Assembly: GCA_019118445.1 (NCBI GenBank)
Contig: DWYY01000060.1
Coordinates: forward strand, 1 to 35,817
Source: Candidatus Eisenbergiella merdipullorum
GTDB lineage: Bacteria > Bacillota > Clostridia > Lachnospirales > Lachnospiraceae
Direction: 5' to 3'
DNA length: 35,817 nucleotides
The notes beneath the pieces are model-generated. The model searched no databases. It was not told the origin of the DNA and saw only the letters and a program-made list of their open reading frames with translations. Made by a program: the position numbers and the translations under genes. Position 1 is the stretch's first letter; every line of letters begins with the position of its first letter. Positions 7,570-15,478 of the stretch are shown one piece after another.

Positions 7570-9600
7570 ATGAAGGAATATCCTTATCCCCACTTATTCA
7601 GCCCTATCATAATAGGAGGAAAAAGGTTTCGGAACCGTGTGGTTGCCTCGGCTCAGGCTTCTCCCCATGGGGTTACGGCAGGCCATAACGGATATGACAA
7701 TGCTTCGGAATACCAGGCGCAGTACATGGGCCTTCTCGCAAGGGGCGGCGCCGCGGTGGTCAATACCGGACATTACGGAGTGGATCCCCGCTTCCAGCTA
7801 GGAGCGCTCAGATATGCCTTTAATTTTTTCAATGACAGGCTCCATAATGACCAGATGCCTGTGCTCAATCTGATGAGCGATAACGTACATGCTTATGGGG
7901 CTCTGGCGAGCATTGAGCTCAATCATGGCGGACATATGAGCACCCCTTTTGAAGGAAATACAGTGCTGGGGCCTATGGACAGGGTGCTGCCGGATGGAAA
8001 GATCGTTGTGGGCATGGACAGAGGCGAGATGGAAAGAGTGGCGGAATATTTTGCAAATGCCGCCCGCATCGCCAGACTCACAGGATTTGATATCATCAAT
8101 GTGCATGCCGCCCATAACTGGCTGCTGGGACAGTTTTTGTCGCCTCTTTCCAACCAGCGTGAGGATGAATTCGGCGGAAGCCCGGAAAACAGGGCTCGTT
8201 TCCCCCAGATGGTCCTGAAGGCGATCAGAGAGGCTGTCGGAAAGGAACTGCTGATCTCGGTACGTTATTCGGTGGCCGAGCTGGTGGAAGGAGGCGCGAC
8301 GCTGGACGATTCCCTCCGTTCCATCAGGCTTCTTTCCGAATATGCGGATATCATCCACTGTTCTGCGGGAAAAGTGGATAATGTGGAATCCAGCAATTAT
8401 CTGTTCCCTTCGCAGTATACGAGGCATGGAGTGAATACCTATCTTGCCGGAGCAGTAAAAGAAAGAATGCCGGAGCTGGTTGTGGAAACGATCGGCGCGA
8501 TCAGCGATCCCCAAATGGCGGACAGGCTGATCGCAGACGGTACCTGTGATCTTGTTGCCATGGCCCGTTCCTTTATCGCTGACAATGACTGGGCGAAAAA
8601 GGCGCATGAAGGCCATGCGGACGACATCCGTCCCTGTATCAGATGTCTGCGCTGCCTGAGCGAAAGCGTTAATTTCACAGGCCATAGGACATGCAGTGTG
8701 AATCCGCGAAGGGTGCTGTTCCAGCAGCTTCCGCCCAGCGAAGTTATGTCCCATAAGAAAAAGGTCCTGGTGGCAGGCGGAGGCCCTGCGGGACTTCAGG
8801 CTGCCAATGAACTGGCTCTCAAGGGACATGAGGTCATATTGTGTGAAAAGAGCGGCCGCCTTGGCGGAAGACTGGAATACGCGGATCATGTCAGCTTTAA
8901 GGAGGATATCGTAAGGTACAGGGAATACCTGATCCGTCAGGTAAATAAGCGTGAAAATATAACGGTATATCTGAATAAAGAGGTAACTCCCGAACTGATA
9001 GAGGCAGAAGAACCGGACGCTCTCGTCGTCGCGGTGGGAGCGAAGAACTTTTATCCGGAGATACCCGGAGCGCATCTGCCCGGCGTGATGCATTGCTGCG
9101 ACCTCTACGGACAGGAAGACAGAGTGGGAGATCACGTTGTTATTATCGGCGGAGGAATGGTGGGAAGCGAAGCCACCATACATCTCCATTCCATGGACAA
9201 GGCCGTCGATCTGGTAGAGATGTCAGACGAACTCATGAGCGCGGAAAAGATGGACTATCCCGATGAGAGGGACTTCACCCTGTATTATGTGAACCATCCG
9301 CTCGATCTGGACCAGAAAAAGCCCATGGATCTCCCGGAAAAAGAGAATGTCCACATCCATCTGGGCACCCGCTGCGTGGAGATCAAAGAAAACGGAGTGT
9401 ATGTGGAAGATAAAAACGGGACCCGCAGCTTCCTGGAGGCCGATACGGTCATCCTTGCCACCGGGCTCAGGCCGGATCAGGAATATCTTTCCCGTTTTGA
9501 GGGCCTGGCGCAGGACGTCCTGTTTATCGGCGACTGCAAAAAGCCGGGAACGATCTACAATACCTCCACGACCGGTTACTATGCGGCGGTGGAGTTGTAA
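7570..9600 (+). CDS. NADH:flavin oxidoreductase / 2,4-dienoyl-CoA reductase-like enoate reductase
   Basis: The roughly 676-residue enzyme has an N-terminal old-yellow-enzyme FMN barrel (to about residue 335). A [4Fe-4S] site follows at Cys356, 359, 362 and 375, then FAD-binding (A-G-G-G-P-A-G, near 402) and NAD(P)-binding (I-I-G-G-G-M-V-G, near 526) Rossmann domains. This is the layout of FadH, BaiCD-type and other anaerobic enoate reductases that pass electrons from NAD(P)H through FAD and FeS to FMN and reduce a C=C bond. Starts at GTG 7552 and ATG 7558 are possible. GTG 7552 falls inside a hairpin, and ATG 7570 has GAGGAA upstream. It follows the importer genes within 33 bases, so the imported compound may be its substrate or precursor (inference). 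Confidence 0.92.
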   Translation: MKEYPYPHLFSPIIIGGKRFRNRVVASAQASPHGVTAGHNGYDNASEYQAQYMGLLARGGAAVVNTGHYGVDPRFQLGALRYAFNFFNDRLHNDQMPVLNLMSDNVHAYGALASIELNHGGHMSTPFEGNTVLGPMDRVLPDGKIVVGMDRGEMERVAEYFANAARIARLTGFDIINVHAAHNWLLGQFLSPLSNQREDEFGGSPENRARFPQMVLKAIREAVGKELLISVRYSVAELVEGGATLDDSLRSIRLLSEYADIIHCSAGKVDNVESSNYLFPSQYTRHGVNTYLAGAVKERMPELVVETIGAISDPQMADRLIADGTCDLVAMARSFIADNDWAKKAHEGHADDIRPCIRCLRCLSESVNFTGHRTCSVNPRRVLFQQLPPSEVMSHKKKVLVAGGGPAGLQAANELALKGHEVILCEKSGRLGGRLEYADHVSFKEDIVRYREYLIRQVNKRENITVYLNKEVTPELIEAEEPDALVVAVGAKNFYPEIPGAHLPGVMHCCDLYGQEDRVGDHVVIIGGGMVGSEATIHLHSMDKAVDLVEMSDELMSAEKMDYPDERDFTLYYVNHPLDLDQKKPMDLPEKENVHIHLGTRCVEIKENGVYVEDKNGTRSFLEADTVILATGLRPDQEYLSRFEGLAQDVLFIGDCKKPGTIYNTSTTGYYAAVEL

Positions 9601-9640
9601 ATTACCATACGGATATCAATTTTCAGCAGAACATGAAAGC

Positions 9641-10546
9641 TCAGGGGATTGCTGTTTCCGACAGCCGTTCCCTGAGCCTTTTCAGGAACAGCTCCGCGGC
9701 TGGAGAAAAAACCTGATACTTTTTCCAGATGATATTGAGCCCGGATTCCAGCCTCGGCCGCAGAGGCCGGAAGCACAGGGCGCTGTCTTTTGAGGTGTTC
9801 GCGAGCTTGTCTATCGTGATGGCATAACCGATGCCGGCTTCCACCATGATCGCGGCGTTATACATCAGATTATAGGTCGCGACAATATCCAGTTTTTCAT
9901 AATCCTTTCCAAACCAATCATAAAACCGGTTTCCCTCCCGCTGCGGCGTGATCGCCTGCCGGGAACACAGGAGCGGGACATTCATCAGATCCCCTTTCTC
10001 GATCTCCGTTTTTGCGGCAAGTGGGCTGTCCTTGCGCATGATGACTCCCCAGACATCTCTGGCTGGAAGATTCAGATAGTCGTATTTGGTGATGTCAGCC
10101 GGCTGGATCAGGAGGCCGAAGTCTAGAAGCCCTTTGTCCAGCCGGTCTGTCACATCCTGGGCGTTTCCGCTGTGCAGATGATAATGGATGCCTGGATAGC
10201 TGTCGCGCAGCTCTTTCAGCACGTCTGCGACCTGCCGGATGGCCTGAGTTTCTCCGCCGCCGATGTAGATATCTCCGGTTATAGTGTTTTCCATGGAGAA
10301 AAATTCCGCTTCGGTCTTATCAACCATGGCGATGATCTCCTCCGCGCGTTTCCTTAAAAAAATTCCCTCCGGCGTGAGCGTGACCCGATGACTTTTCCGG
10401 ATCAGAAGCTGCTGCCCCAGTTCCGCCTCCAGATCTCGGAGCTGCCGGGACAGAGTGGGCTGCGTCAGATGCAGATAATTGGCGGCGGCAGTGATATTTC
10501 CTTCCCTTGCGACTGCGAGAAAATAGCGGAGCACGCGAATTTCCAT
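9641..10546 (-). CDS. LysR-family transcriptional regulator
   Basis: The 301-residue protein has the LysR winged helix-turn-helix at residues 1-60 (F-L-A-V-A-R-E-G-N-I-T-A-A-A ... Q-P-T-L-S-R-Q-L) and an effector-binding domain of the periplasmic-binding type from about residue 90. It is a cytoplasmic DNA-binding regulator that usually acts as a tetramer. An AAAGGAG site lies about 10 bases before the ATG. The gene is divergent from the alpha/beta hydrolase at 10741 and convergent with the enoate reductase at 9600, so the hydrolase is the most likely target. An ATATGC-N7-GCATAT palindrome lies in the divergent gap. Confidence 0.93.
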   Translation of the reverse strand: MEIRVLRYFLAVAREGNITAAANYLHLTQPTLSRQLRDLEAELGQQLLIRKSHRVTLTPEGIFLRKRAEEIIAMVDKTEAEFFSMENTITGDIYIGGGETQAIRQVADVLKELRDSYPGIHYHLHSGNAQDVTDRLDKGLLDFGLLIQPADITKYDYLNLPARDVWGVIMRKDSPLAAKTEIEKGDLMNVPLLCSRQAITPQREGNRFYDWFGKDYEKLDIVATYNLMYNAAIMVEAGIGYAITIDKLANTSKDSALCFRPLRPRLESGLNIIWKKYQVFSPAAELFLKRLRERLSETAIP

Positions 10547-10622
10547 CTGGTATGGTCTCCTTTCTGGTTTTGTTTTCCTTTTATCTCCCGTGTGTCTTAT
10601 AGATTAATTATATAAAGCAATA

Positions 10623-10641
10623 ATATGCCTGTAAAGCATAT
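10623..10641. promoter_or_regulatory. candidate LysR operator
   Basis: A perfect inverted repeat, ATATGC and GCATAT separated by 7 bases, has the T-N11-A form recognised by LysR proteins. It lies in the gap between the LysR gene and the hydrolase, about 20 bases upstream of the hydrolase -35 box, the usual place for an activator recognition site. Confidence 0.55.
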
Positions 10642-10662
10642 CATAGAATAAAAACAAGGTAT

Positions 10663-10691
10663 TTGCTATTGAAATGGCAAGGGTATAAAAT
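10663..10691 (+). promoter_or_regulatory. promoter of the alpha/beta hydrolase gene
   Basis: TTGCTA (10663-10668) and TAAAAT (10686-10691) are 17 bases apart. The -35 box is imperfect, as expected for a promoter that depends on a LysR activator bound just upstream. Confidence 0.5.
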
Positions 10692-10740
10692 AAGAACAAC
10701 TGGGAGATGATCCCGGAAACAGAGAATGGAGGTTTTTAAC

Positions 10741-11730
10741 ATGGAGGAAAAACTGAATCTGACCGAAGAATGGGATAAAACCTTTCCCAAGAGTGATAAA
10801 GTGAACCATCGCAAAGTAACTTTCCACAACCGCTACGGCATCACGCTTGCCGCGGATCTTTATGCGCCGAAAAATGCAGCGGGGAAGCTGGCTGCCATTG
10901 CGGTCTGCGGTCCCTTTGGCGCAGTGAAGGAGCAGGCTTCTGGCCTTTACGCGCAGACGATGGCGGAGAGAGGATTCCTGACTATCGCCTTTGACCCGTC
11001 CTATACCGGTGAGAGCGGCGGCCAGCCCAGATACATGGCATCCCCGGATATCAACACCGAGGACTTTCAGGCGGCGGTGGATTTCCTGTCCGTGCAGGAG
11101 AATGTGGACCCGGAGAAGATCGGTATCATCGGCATCTGCGGCTGGGGCGGCATGGCGCTGAACACGGCAGCTCTGGATACCCGTATTAAGGCTACCGTGG
11201 CTTCTACCATGTATGATATGTCCCGAGTGAATGCCAACGGCTATTTTGACGCGGAGGATTCTGCAAATGCCAGATATGCCAAGAAGCAGGCTTTGAACGC
11301 GCAGAGAACGAAAGATTACAAAACCGGCAGTTATGCCCTGGGCGGCGGCGTGGTGGACCCGCTGCCGGAAGACGCTCCTTTTTATGTGAAGGATTATCAC
11401 GATTATTACAAGACCAAAAGAGGGTATCATCCGCGTTCCCTAAACTCCAACGGCGGCTGGAACATGACCGGGTGCATGTCCTTTATGAACCAGCCTATCC
11501 TTCACTACATCAATGAGATCCGCAGTGCGGTCCTGATGATCCACGGGGAAAAGGCCCATTCCTGCTACTTCAGCCGGGATGCCTATGCCAATATGATCAA
11601 GGATAATCCTTATACGGAGAACAAGGAACTGATGATCATACCCGGCGCAGTGCATACTGATCTCTATGACAGGATGGATATCATTCCGTTTGACAAAATA
11701 GAAGAATTTTTCAGGAAGGCGCTACAGTAA
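10741..11730 (+). CDS. alpha/beta hydrolase with cysteine at the nucleophile elbow
   Basis: The 329-residue cytoplasmic protein has an alpha/beta-hydrolase fold. The nucleophile elbow reads I-G-I-C-G-W-G-G, with Cys133 where most members have Ser, as in dienelactone-hydrolase-like and YcjY-like proteins. A plausible catalytic His is in P-G-A-V-H-T-D near residue 310, after a conserved M-I-H-G-E strand end. Substrate is unknown; esters, lactones or acylated xenobiotics are typical. The ATG at 10741 is preferred because TGGAGG lies seven to eight bases upstream; an in-frame ATG at 10726 has no ribosome site. It stands alone between a LysR-controlled promoter and a terminator. Confidence 0.88.
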   Translation: MEEKLNLTEEWDKTFPKSDKVNHRKVTFHNRYGITLAADLYAPKNAAGKLAAIAVCGPFGAVKEQASGLYAQTMAERGFLTIAFDPSYTGESGGQPRYMASPDINTEDFQAAVDFLSVQENVDPEKIGIIGICGWGGMALNTAALDTRIKATVASTMYDMSRVNANGYFDAEDSANARYAKKQALNAQRTKDYKTGSYALGGGVVDPLPEDAPFYVKDYHDYYKTKRGYHPRSLNSNGGWNMTGCMSFMNQPILHYINEIRSAVLMIHGEKAHSCYFSRDAYANMIKDNPYTENKELMIIPGAVHTDLYDRMDIIPFDKIEEFFRKALQ

Positions 11731-11746
11731 ATAAAAACCGAATATC

Positions 11747-11800
11747 AAAATGAAAAGGCGTCCGGTCTGGCATATGCCAGTGAACCGAACGCCTCATTTT
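11747..11800. terminator. bidirectional terminator between hydrolase and DUF2264 genes
   Basis: A long inverted repeat pairs AGGCGT..CGGT (11756-11766) with ACCG..ACGCCT (11783-11793), with one mismatch. An inner CTGGCATATGCCAG palindrome extends it. The arms are flanked by AAAATG on the left and CATTTT on the right, so the structure can end transcripts from both convergent genes. Confidence 0.75.
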
Positions 11801-11846
11801 GTCTGATTTGAAAACGTTCTGTCAAAAGCTGTTTCTTCTTGACCCC

Positions 11847-13940
11847 TCACAGCGTCATATGCCCTTCGATCCCATCGTAATTCACCTTCCGGCAGGTCCC
11901 GTCCTTCAGTTCGATGGTAACGGTTCCATAGGCGCCGGTCTTTTTCCCGTCTTCGTAGGAGATGGAACGGATGGGGAAAAGCTCCTCATCGGTGAAATCC
12001 TCCGCGCTTTCCTTCGTGATCACCTGGGAGATCATCACATAGGGCTCGTAGCCGCCGTACTGCTTCCGGAAGGAGGCGGAGGCATAGAGGATGATGGAGC
12101 GCTCGGAATCGGGATTGGTCCCCTTACTGGTAATAAGGTCAAGTTCTTCCCAGCCGTCGTAGATCGTCATTGCCATCTGCCTGTCCTTCCCCTGGGAATC
12201 CTTTCCCTTCAGAATGATGGCCCGCGCCGTGTCCGGTTTGGCTCCTTCGCTTTTCCGGATGATCTGCGTGCCGTTGTCAGGGAAGCCATAGGAACCGAGC
12301 GTCAAGGTAACAGGTCGCATGAACAGTTTGTGCCTGTCCACCCGCATGATGCCGCAGGAGACGGGAAAGTCTGCCAGATTGATCGCCTGGATCCATTGTT
12401 CTTCCATATCCAGACTAAAATTGAAATATTCTCTTCGGTACAGCACTCCGTCTTTTTGACAGCTCCAGAAAATAACGTTGGGGTTTTGGATCGTGTCCGT
12501 TGTCACATCTTTCAGCACATACTGCTGAGCTTCCACCCCGCCGACATCCATCGGTTCGCCTTTCTGAGGAACAGGCGTGGATTCCCATGGATACTTGGTG
12601 TTGAAGGAGAGTTTCCCATAGTTCCACATACCATGGATATCGCCTGGGGCTTTCACTACCTTTCCGGTCCGAAGGATGGTCTCTCCGTTCGCTTCGTGAT
12701 TGGTAAAGCACAGTGCAGGTCCGTTTAATGCAGTATCTTTCACCTCCCCCGGTTTCAGCTTCTCCCAGGTGCCGTTATTTTCTCTGGCGGTCCAGAAAGG
12801 ATGATCTGCGGGAAGGTGCAGGCACAGGAAGGCTTTTCCCATCCAGAAGGGGGATTCCGCGCAGGAATATCCCTGTACCAAAGGAGAAAACTGACCATAG
12901 AAGCCAAGGGTGAACGCGCCTTTATACAGTACGTCATCTCTAGATAAAAACTGCATCAGCGCGCCGGAGGAAATCCTTCTGGCAAGGCCGGGATCCACAG
13001 CGGGATGCTTTAAAAACAGATTTCCATCGAAAGCGCTGGTGGAAGCGTTTCTGTAGATATTGCTTCTGCCCCACATATTGGTGAAGCCGTCTCTGTCAAA
13101 GAAATCTCCGTAGGTTTCCATCAGCTTATTGGAATGTTCTTCAAATTTTGCCGCAATGTCAGGCGCATTTTCGTAGCCGTACCATTTGTTCCAGATGGGG
13201 GCATACACGTTGAAGGCCCAGCAAGAATAGTAGTCGAAGGAATGTCCGTCCCGATACCAGCCGTCTCCCACATAGAAGTTTAACACCGCCTGGGCATGGT
13301 CCAGCATAATATCTTCTTCAATGGGATAGCCCTCCATATGAAGGAACGCCATATCCAGCATATTGAAAAGACGCCAGTTCTGCGGCACTGTGCAGCCATG
13401 GGCAAAGCCGGTCAGAAAGGCGGCGATGACATCCTTTTCTTCCTTTGTATAAGTATCCCAGATTTCATCTCTGCATATCCAGAGACAGATGACCAGAGCG
13501 CAGGTCTCGACCGTCTGTTGATAAGTGCGGAAGGGCTGGCTGCCATTCAATGCCTGAAGCTGTCCATATGTACCTGCGGAAACCGGATCGCCCGGCGTGC
13601 AGGTACGCAGCACCTGGCTCTTGTAATATTCTTTCATGGAATAGCCACAGACGGTCAGCCCGGGATCGTCATGGATCAGAGGCGCCGCGATAAAAAAGCT
13701 TCTCGCAAGACCCTCAAACATCTCTGCCTTTTTCTCAGTTTCCAGTCTTTCCGGAGATACATTTTGGTGGGGATAGGTGATCTCGGTTTCCTTTCGCGGA
13801 AGAACGATCGGGTCTTCAAAATGAGCGATATTCTGAAAGATCCCATCCAGCAGATATTTTCCGGCTTCGATCCAGCTTTCCCGTACCAGTCCGGTGTAGG
13901 GACTTTTTTCATGATCAAGCGTTTGTGGCCTGAATGCCAT
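11847..13940 (-). CDS. DUF2264 domain-containing protein
   Basis: The roughly 697-residue protein has no signal peptide or membrane segment. Its N-terminal two thirds (P-Y-T-G-L-V-R-E-S-W-I-E-A-G-K-Y-L-L-D-G, then repeated aromatic helices) match the DUF2264 family, an (alpha/alpha)-barrel-like group found near genes for glycan degradation. A beta-rich C-terminal part follows. Its biochemical role is not established. The neighbouring GH88 hydrolase upstream on the same strand suggests action on acidic oligosaccharides. The ATG at 13940 was chosen because AAAGGAG lies about seven bases upstream; the frame extends 11 codons further without a ribosome site. Confidence 0.85.
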   Translation of the reverse strand: MAFRPQTLDHEKSPYTGLVRESWIEAGKYLLDGIFQNIAHFEDPIVLPRKETEITYPHQNVSPERLETEKKAEMFEGLARSFFIAAPLIHDDPGLTVCGYSMKEYYKSQVLRTCTPGDPVSAGTYGQLQALNGSQPFRTYQQTVETCALVICLWICRDEIWDTYTKEEKDVIAAFLTGFAHGCTVPQNWRLFNMLDMAFLHMEGYPIEEDIMLDHAQAVLNFYVGDGWYRDGHSFDYYSCWAFNVYAPIWNKWYGYENAPDIAAKFEEHSNKLMETYGDFFDRDGFTNMWGRSNIYRNASTSAFDGNLFLKHPAVDPGLARRISSGALMQFLSRDDVLYKGAFTLGFYGQFSPLVQGYSCAESPFWMGKAFLCLHLPADHPFWTARENNGTWEKLKPGEVKDTALNGPALCFTNHEANGETILRTGKVVKAPGDIHGMWNYGKLSFNTKYPWESTPVPQKGEPMDVGGVEAQQYVLKDVTTDTIQNPNVIFWSCQKDGVLYRREYFNFSLDMEEQWIQAINLADFPVSCGIMRVDRHKLFMRPVTLTLGSYGFPDNGTQIIRKSEGAKPDTARAIILKGKDSQGKDRQMAMTIYDGWEELDLITSKGTNPDSERSIILYASASFRKQYGGYEPYVMISQVITKESAEDFTDEELFPIRSISYEDGKKTGAYGTVTIELKDGTCRKVNYDGIEGHMTL

Positions 13941-13955
13941 AGTGTTCTCCTTTCT

Positions 13956-13967
13956 GCCGCAGACGGC
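13956..13967 (-). promoter_or_regulatory. small GC hairpin before the DUF2264 start
   Basis: GCCG and CGGC arms enclose a four-base loop (TCTG on the coding strand), extendable by a G-U pair. It ends 15 bases before the DUF2264 ATG, just 5' of the AAAGGAG site, the same placement as the CCGCC hairpins elsewhere in the window. The stem is short, so it is the weakest member of the set. Confidence 0.35.
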
Positions 13968-13982
13968 GATCAATAATTAGAC

Positions 13983-14018
13983 AGCGGATGCCGCACAGGG
14001 GCGTGCAGGGCATCCGCT
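13983..14018 (-). other. intercistronic stem-loop between GH88 and DUF2264 genes
   Basis: AGCGGATGCC (13983-13992) pairs perfectly with GGCATCCGCT (14009-14018), with a further four pairs inside after a two-base bulge. On the transcript it is followed by a short AU-rich stretch rather than a T-run. It may be a weak terminator or an mRNA-stabilising hairpin that favours expression of GH88 over DUF2264. Confidence 0.55.
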
Positions 14019-14023
14019 TATGT

Positions 14024-15160
14024 TTACCAGATGAAAATTTCGTGATCCGTCAGCTTCCAGATCGCTTCGATGAAATAATAATCTCCATAGATGATGGGGA
14101 ACTCATGCTTCTCATCGTGGAAGGCAGCCGTGCATTTCTGGACGATGGAATCCCGGTTCACATCCCAGTCGCAGCGCTTCGTATCAAGCGTATAAAGAAG
14201 GGTGATCGCTGCATCGTGATAGATTTTCTGCTCCCTTCCTTCCACATACTTGGATATTTCCAGAAGACCGCAGGCTGCGATCGCGGCGGCGGTGGAATCC
14301 TCAAGCGCGCAGTCCGCAGGCTGTCTGAAATCCACAGGAACCAGACCCGAATCAGGCGTATTCACTAAAAAATAGTTCGCAACCCTCTTTGCGCAGGCCA
14401 GATATTCCGGATTCTTTGTATGGATATAGCTTAGAGTAAAGCCGTACAGCGCCCAGGACTGTCCCCTGGTCCAGGAAGAACCATGCCCGCAGCCCTGCCC
14501 GCCGTAGGAACAGACATATTCTCCCGTTTCCGGATTAAATTCTACGATGTGCTTCGCAGAACCGTCCGGACGGATAAAATATTTCATAGCCGTATCCGCA
14601 TGAGAAGTGGCGATTTCCAGATAACGGTGGTCGTTCGTCTGTTCATATGCCCAGTACAGGAGCGGCAGGTTCATCATGCAGTCGATGATCGCCCATCCGG
14701 CCTTTGAGGCATCCCCTGAATCATTCCATGCGCGGATAAAGCGTCCTGCCGGGTTAAAGCGTCCCGCCATGTTATCTGCGGCCAGCCGTCCTCTGTTATA
14801 GGATTTTTCATTTCCGGTCAGCCGGTAATCAGCCACAGCAGTGGGCAGCCACCGAAAGCCGCTGTCGTGATCCATTCCCTTATAATCCATCAGACATGCA
14901 TCCAGCTTGTCCTCCAATTCCTCCGCCATTTTGCGGTACAGCTCGTTGTTCGTGGCATGATAAAGCTGCCACAGAATGCCGCCCCAGAAACCGTTTGTCC
15001 ACCAGCAGGGACCCGTTTCACTCAGGTCGTTAAAAACCCCGTTCTCAGCGGTATAAGGAATTTTGTGCTGGCTCCGCTCGGCTGTCGCAAGCATTTTTGC
15101 GCAGATCTTTTCATACACGCTCTGCGCCCATTCCTTTTCCTTGATTTCCACAGTGATCAT
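14024..15160 (-). CDS. glycoside hydrolase family 88 unsaturated glucuronyl hydrolase
   Basis: The 378-residue protein matches GH88 enzymes, which hydrate the C4=C5 bond of 4,5-unsaturated uronic acids released by polysaccharide lyases. Family-typical features are W-W-T-N-G-F-W-G-G-I-L-W (residues 53-64), D-H-D-S-G-F-R with Asp99, and Asp160 in I-D-C-M-M-N-L-P-L-L. The 61-residue spacing of Asp99 and Asp160 equals that of Asp88 and Asp149 in the Bacillus enzyme. No signal peptide is visible, so it acts in the cytoplasm on imported oligosaccharides. The ATG at 15160 follows GAGGTAGGT; the frame stays open upstream only through a repeated hairpin leader. It is divergent from an AraC regulator. 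Confidence 0.93.
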   Translation of the reverse strand: MITVEIKEKEWAQSVYEKICAKMLATAERSQHKIPYTAENGVFNDLSETGPCWWTNGFWGGILWQLYHATNNELYRKMAEELEDKLDACLMDYKGMDHDSGFRWLPTAVADYRLTGNEKSYNRGRLAADNMAGRFNPAGRFIRAWNDSGDASKAGWAIIDCMMNLPLLYWAYEQTNDHRYLEIATSHADTAMKYFIRPDGSAKHIVEFNPETGEYVCSYGGQGCGHGSSWTRGQSWALYGFTLSYIHTKNPEYLACAKRVANYFLVNTPDSGLVPVDFRQPADCALEDSTAAAIAACGLLEISKYVEGREQKIYHDAAITLLYTLDTKRCDWDVNRDSIVQKCTAAFHDEKHEFPIIYGDYYFIEAIWKLTDHEIFIW

Positions 15161-15165
15161 ACCTA

Positions 15166-15195
15166 CCTCTCTTTCCGCCGCCGCAGGCGGCATAA
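15166..15195. repeat. 30-bp direct repeat, copy 1, in the GH88 leader
   Basis: This 30-base sequence is identical to 15250-15279. It contains a perfect GCCGCC-GCA-GGCGGC hairpin at 15177-15191 that ends 16 bases before the GH88 start codon. The copy also carries the GH88 ribosome site region at its left edge. Confidence 0.9.
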
Positions 15196-15203
15196 AATCA
15201 TGA

Positions 15204-15225
15204 GAAATTGGCGAGAGCCAATTTC
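15204..15225. repeat. perfect hairpin with GAGA loop in the GH88 leader
   Basis: A 9-bp stem, GAAATTGGC paired with GCCAATTTC, closes on a GAGA tetraloop as read on the plus strand. It lies between the two 30-base repeats. Confidence 0.8.
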
Positions 15226-15227
15226 CA

Positions 15228-15248
15228 GGGAAAAGCGCAGCTTTTCCC
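15228..15248. repeat. perfect hairpin with GCA loop in the GH88 leader
   Basis: A 9-bp stem, GGGAAAAGC paired with GCTTTTCCC, closes on a GCA triloop. It follows the previous hairpin by two bases and ends one base before repeat copy 2, making a chain of four hairpins. Confidence 0.8.
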
Positions 15249-15249
15249 G

Positions 15250-15279
15250 CCTCTCTTTCCGCCGCCGCAGGCGGCATAA
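15250..15279. repeat. 30-bp direct repeat, copy 2, in the GH88 leader
   Basis: Identical to 15166-15195, 84 bases away. Its own GCCGCC-GCA-GGCGGC hairpin is at 15261-15275. The 84-base period is a multiple of three, which keeps the GH88 frame open upstream of its real start. Confidence 0.9.
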
Positions 15280-15309
15280 GTGATTTGTAACGTTTTATGT
15301 CGGACTCAG

Positions 15310-15347
15310 AGACGCCGTCCGCCCTCCCGATTTATGGGGCAGCGTCT
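15310..15347. other. imperfect stem-loop in the GH88-AraC gap
   Basis: AGACGC (15310-15315) pairs with GCGTCT (15342-15347), with additional GCCC/GGGC pairing inside. It lies at the distal part of the GH88 leader and may be an operator or an RNA structure. I could not decide which. Confidence 0.35.
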
Positions 15348-15371
15348 GCATCATGCTTTTATTGTACAAGA

Positions 15372-15400
15372 TTGACTGAAAAAATATAATATCCTATAAT
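15372..15400 (+). promoter_or_regulatory. sigma-A promoter of the AraC-type regulator gene
   Basis: TTGACT (15372-15377) and TATAAT (15395-15400) are exactly 17 bases apart. Transcription should begin near 15407, which excludes the in-frame ATG at 15401 as a start and leaves a leader of about 70 bases. Confidence 0.8.
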
Positions 15401-15478
15401 ATGAAAAAAGTAACGGATTCTGCTTTCGATTTTTCGAGGAAAAGAGATCGGAAGAATGCGGCGGAAAGAGAGGAAAAC

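Noticed and set aside
7798-9189. 463-codon frame antisense to the enoate reductase
   Set aside because: Same reasoning: the sense strand shows FMN, FeS and Rossmann motifs, and the antisense product has no family character.
15161-15277. Longer GH88 start through the repeat leader
   Set aside because: The extension translates hairpin repeats into repeated M-P-P-A-A-A-E-R-E. GH88 proteins start near the preferred ATG, which has its own ribosome site.
15401-15478. Longer AraC start at ATG 15401
   Set aside because: The ATG directly abuts a perfect -10 box (15395-15400), so it would lie upstream of the transcript start, and it has no ribosome site.
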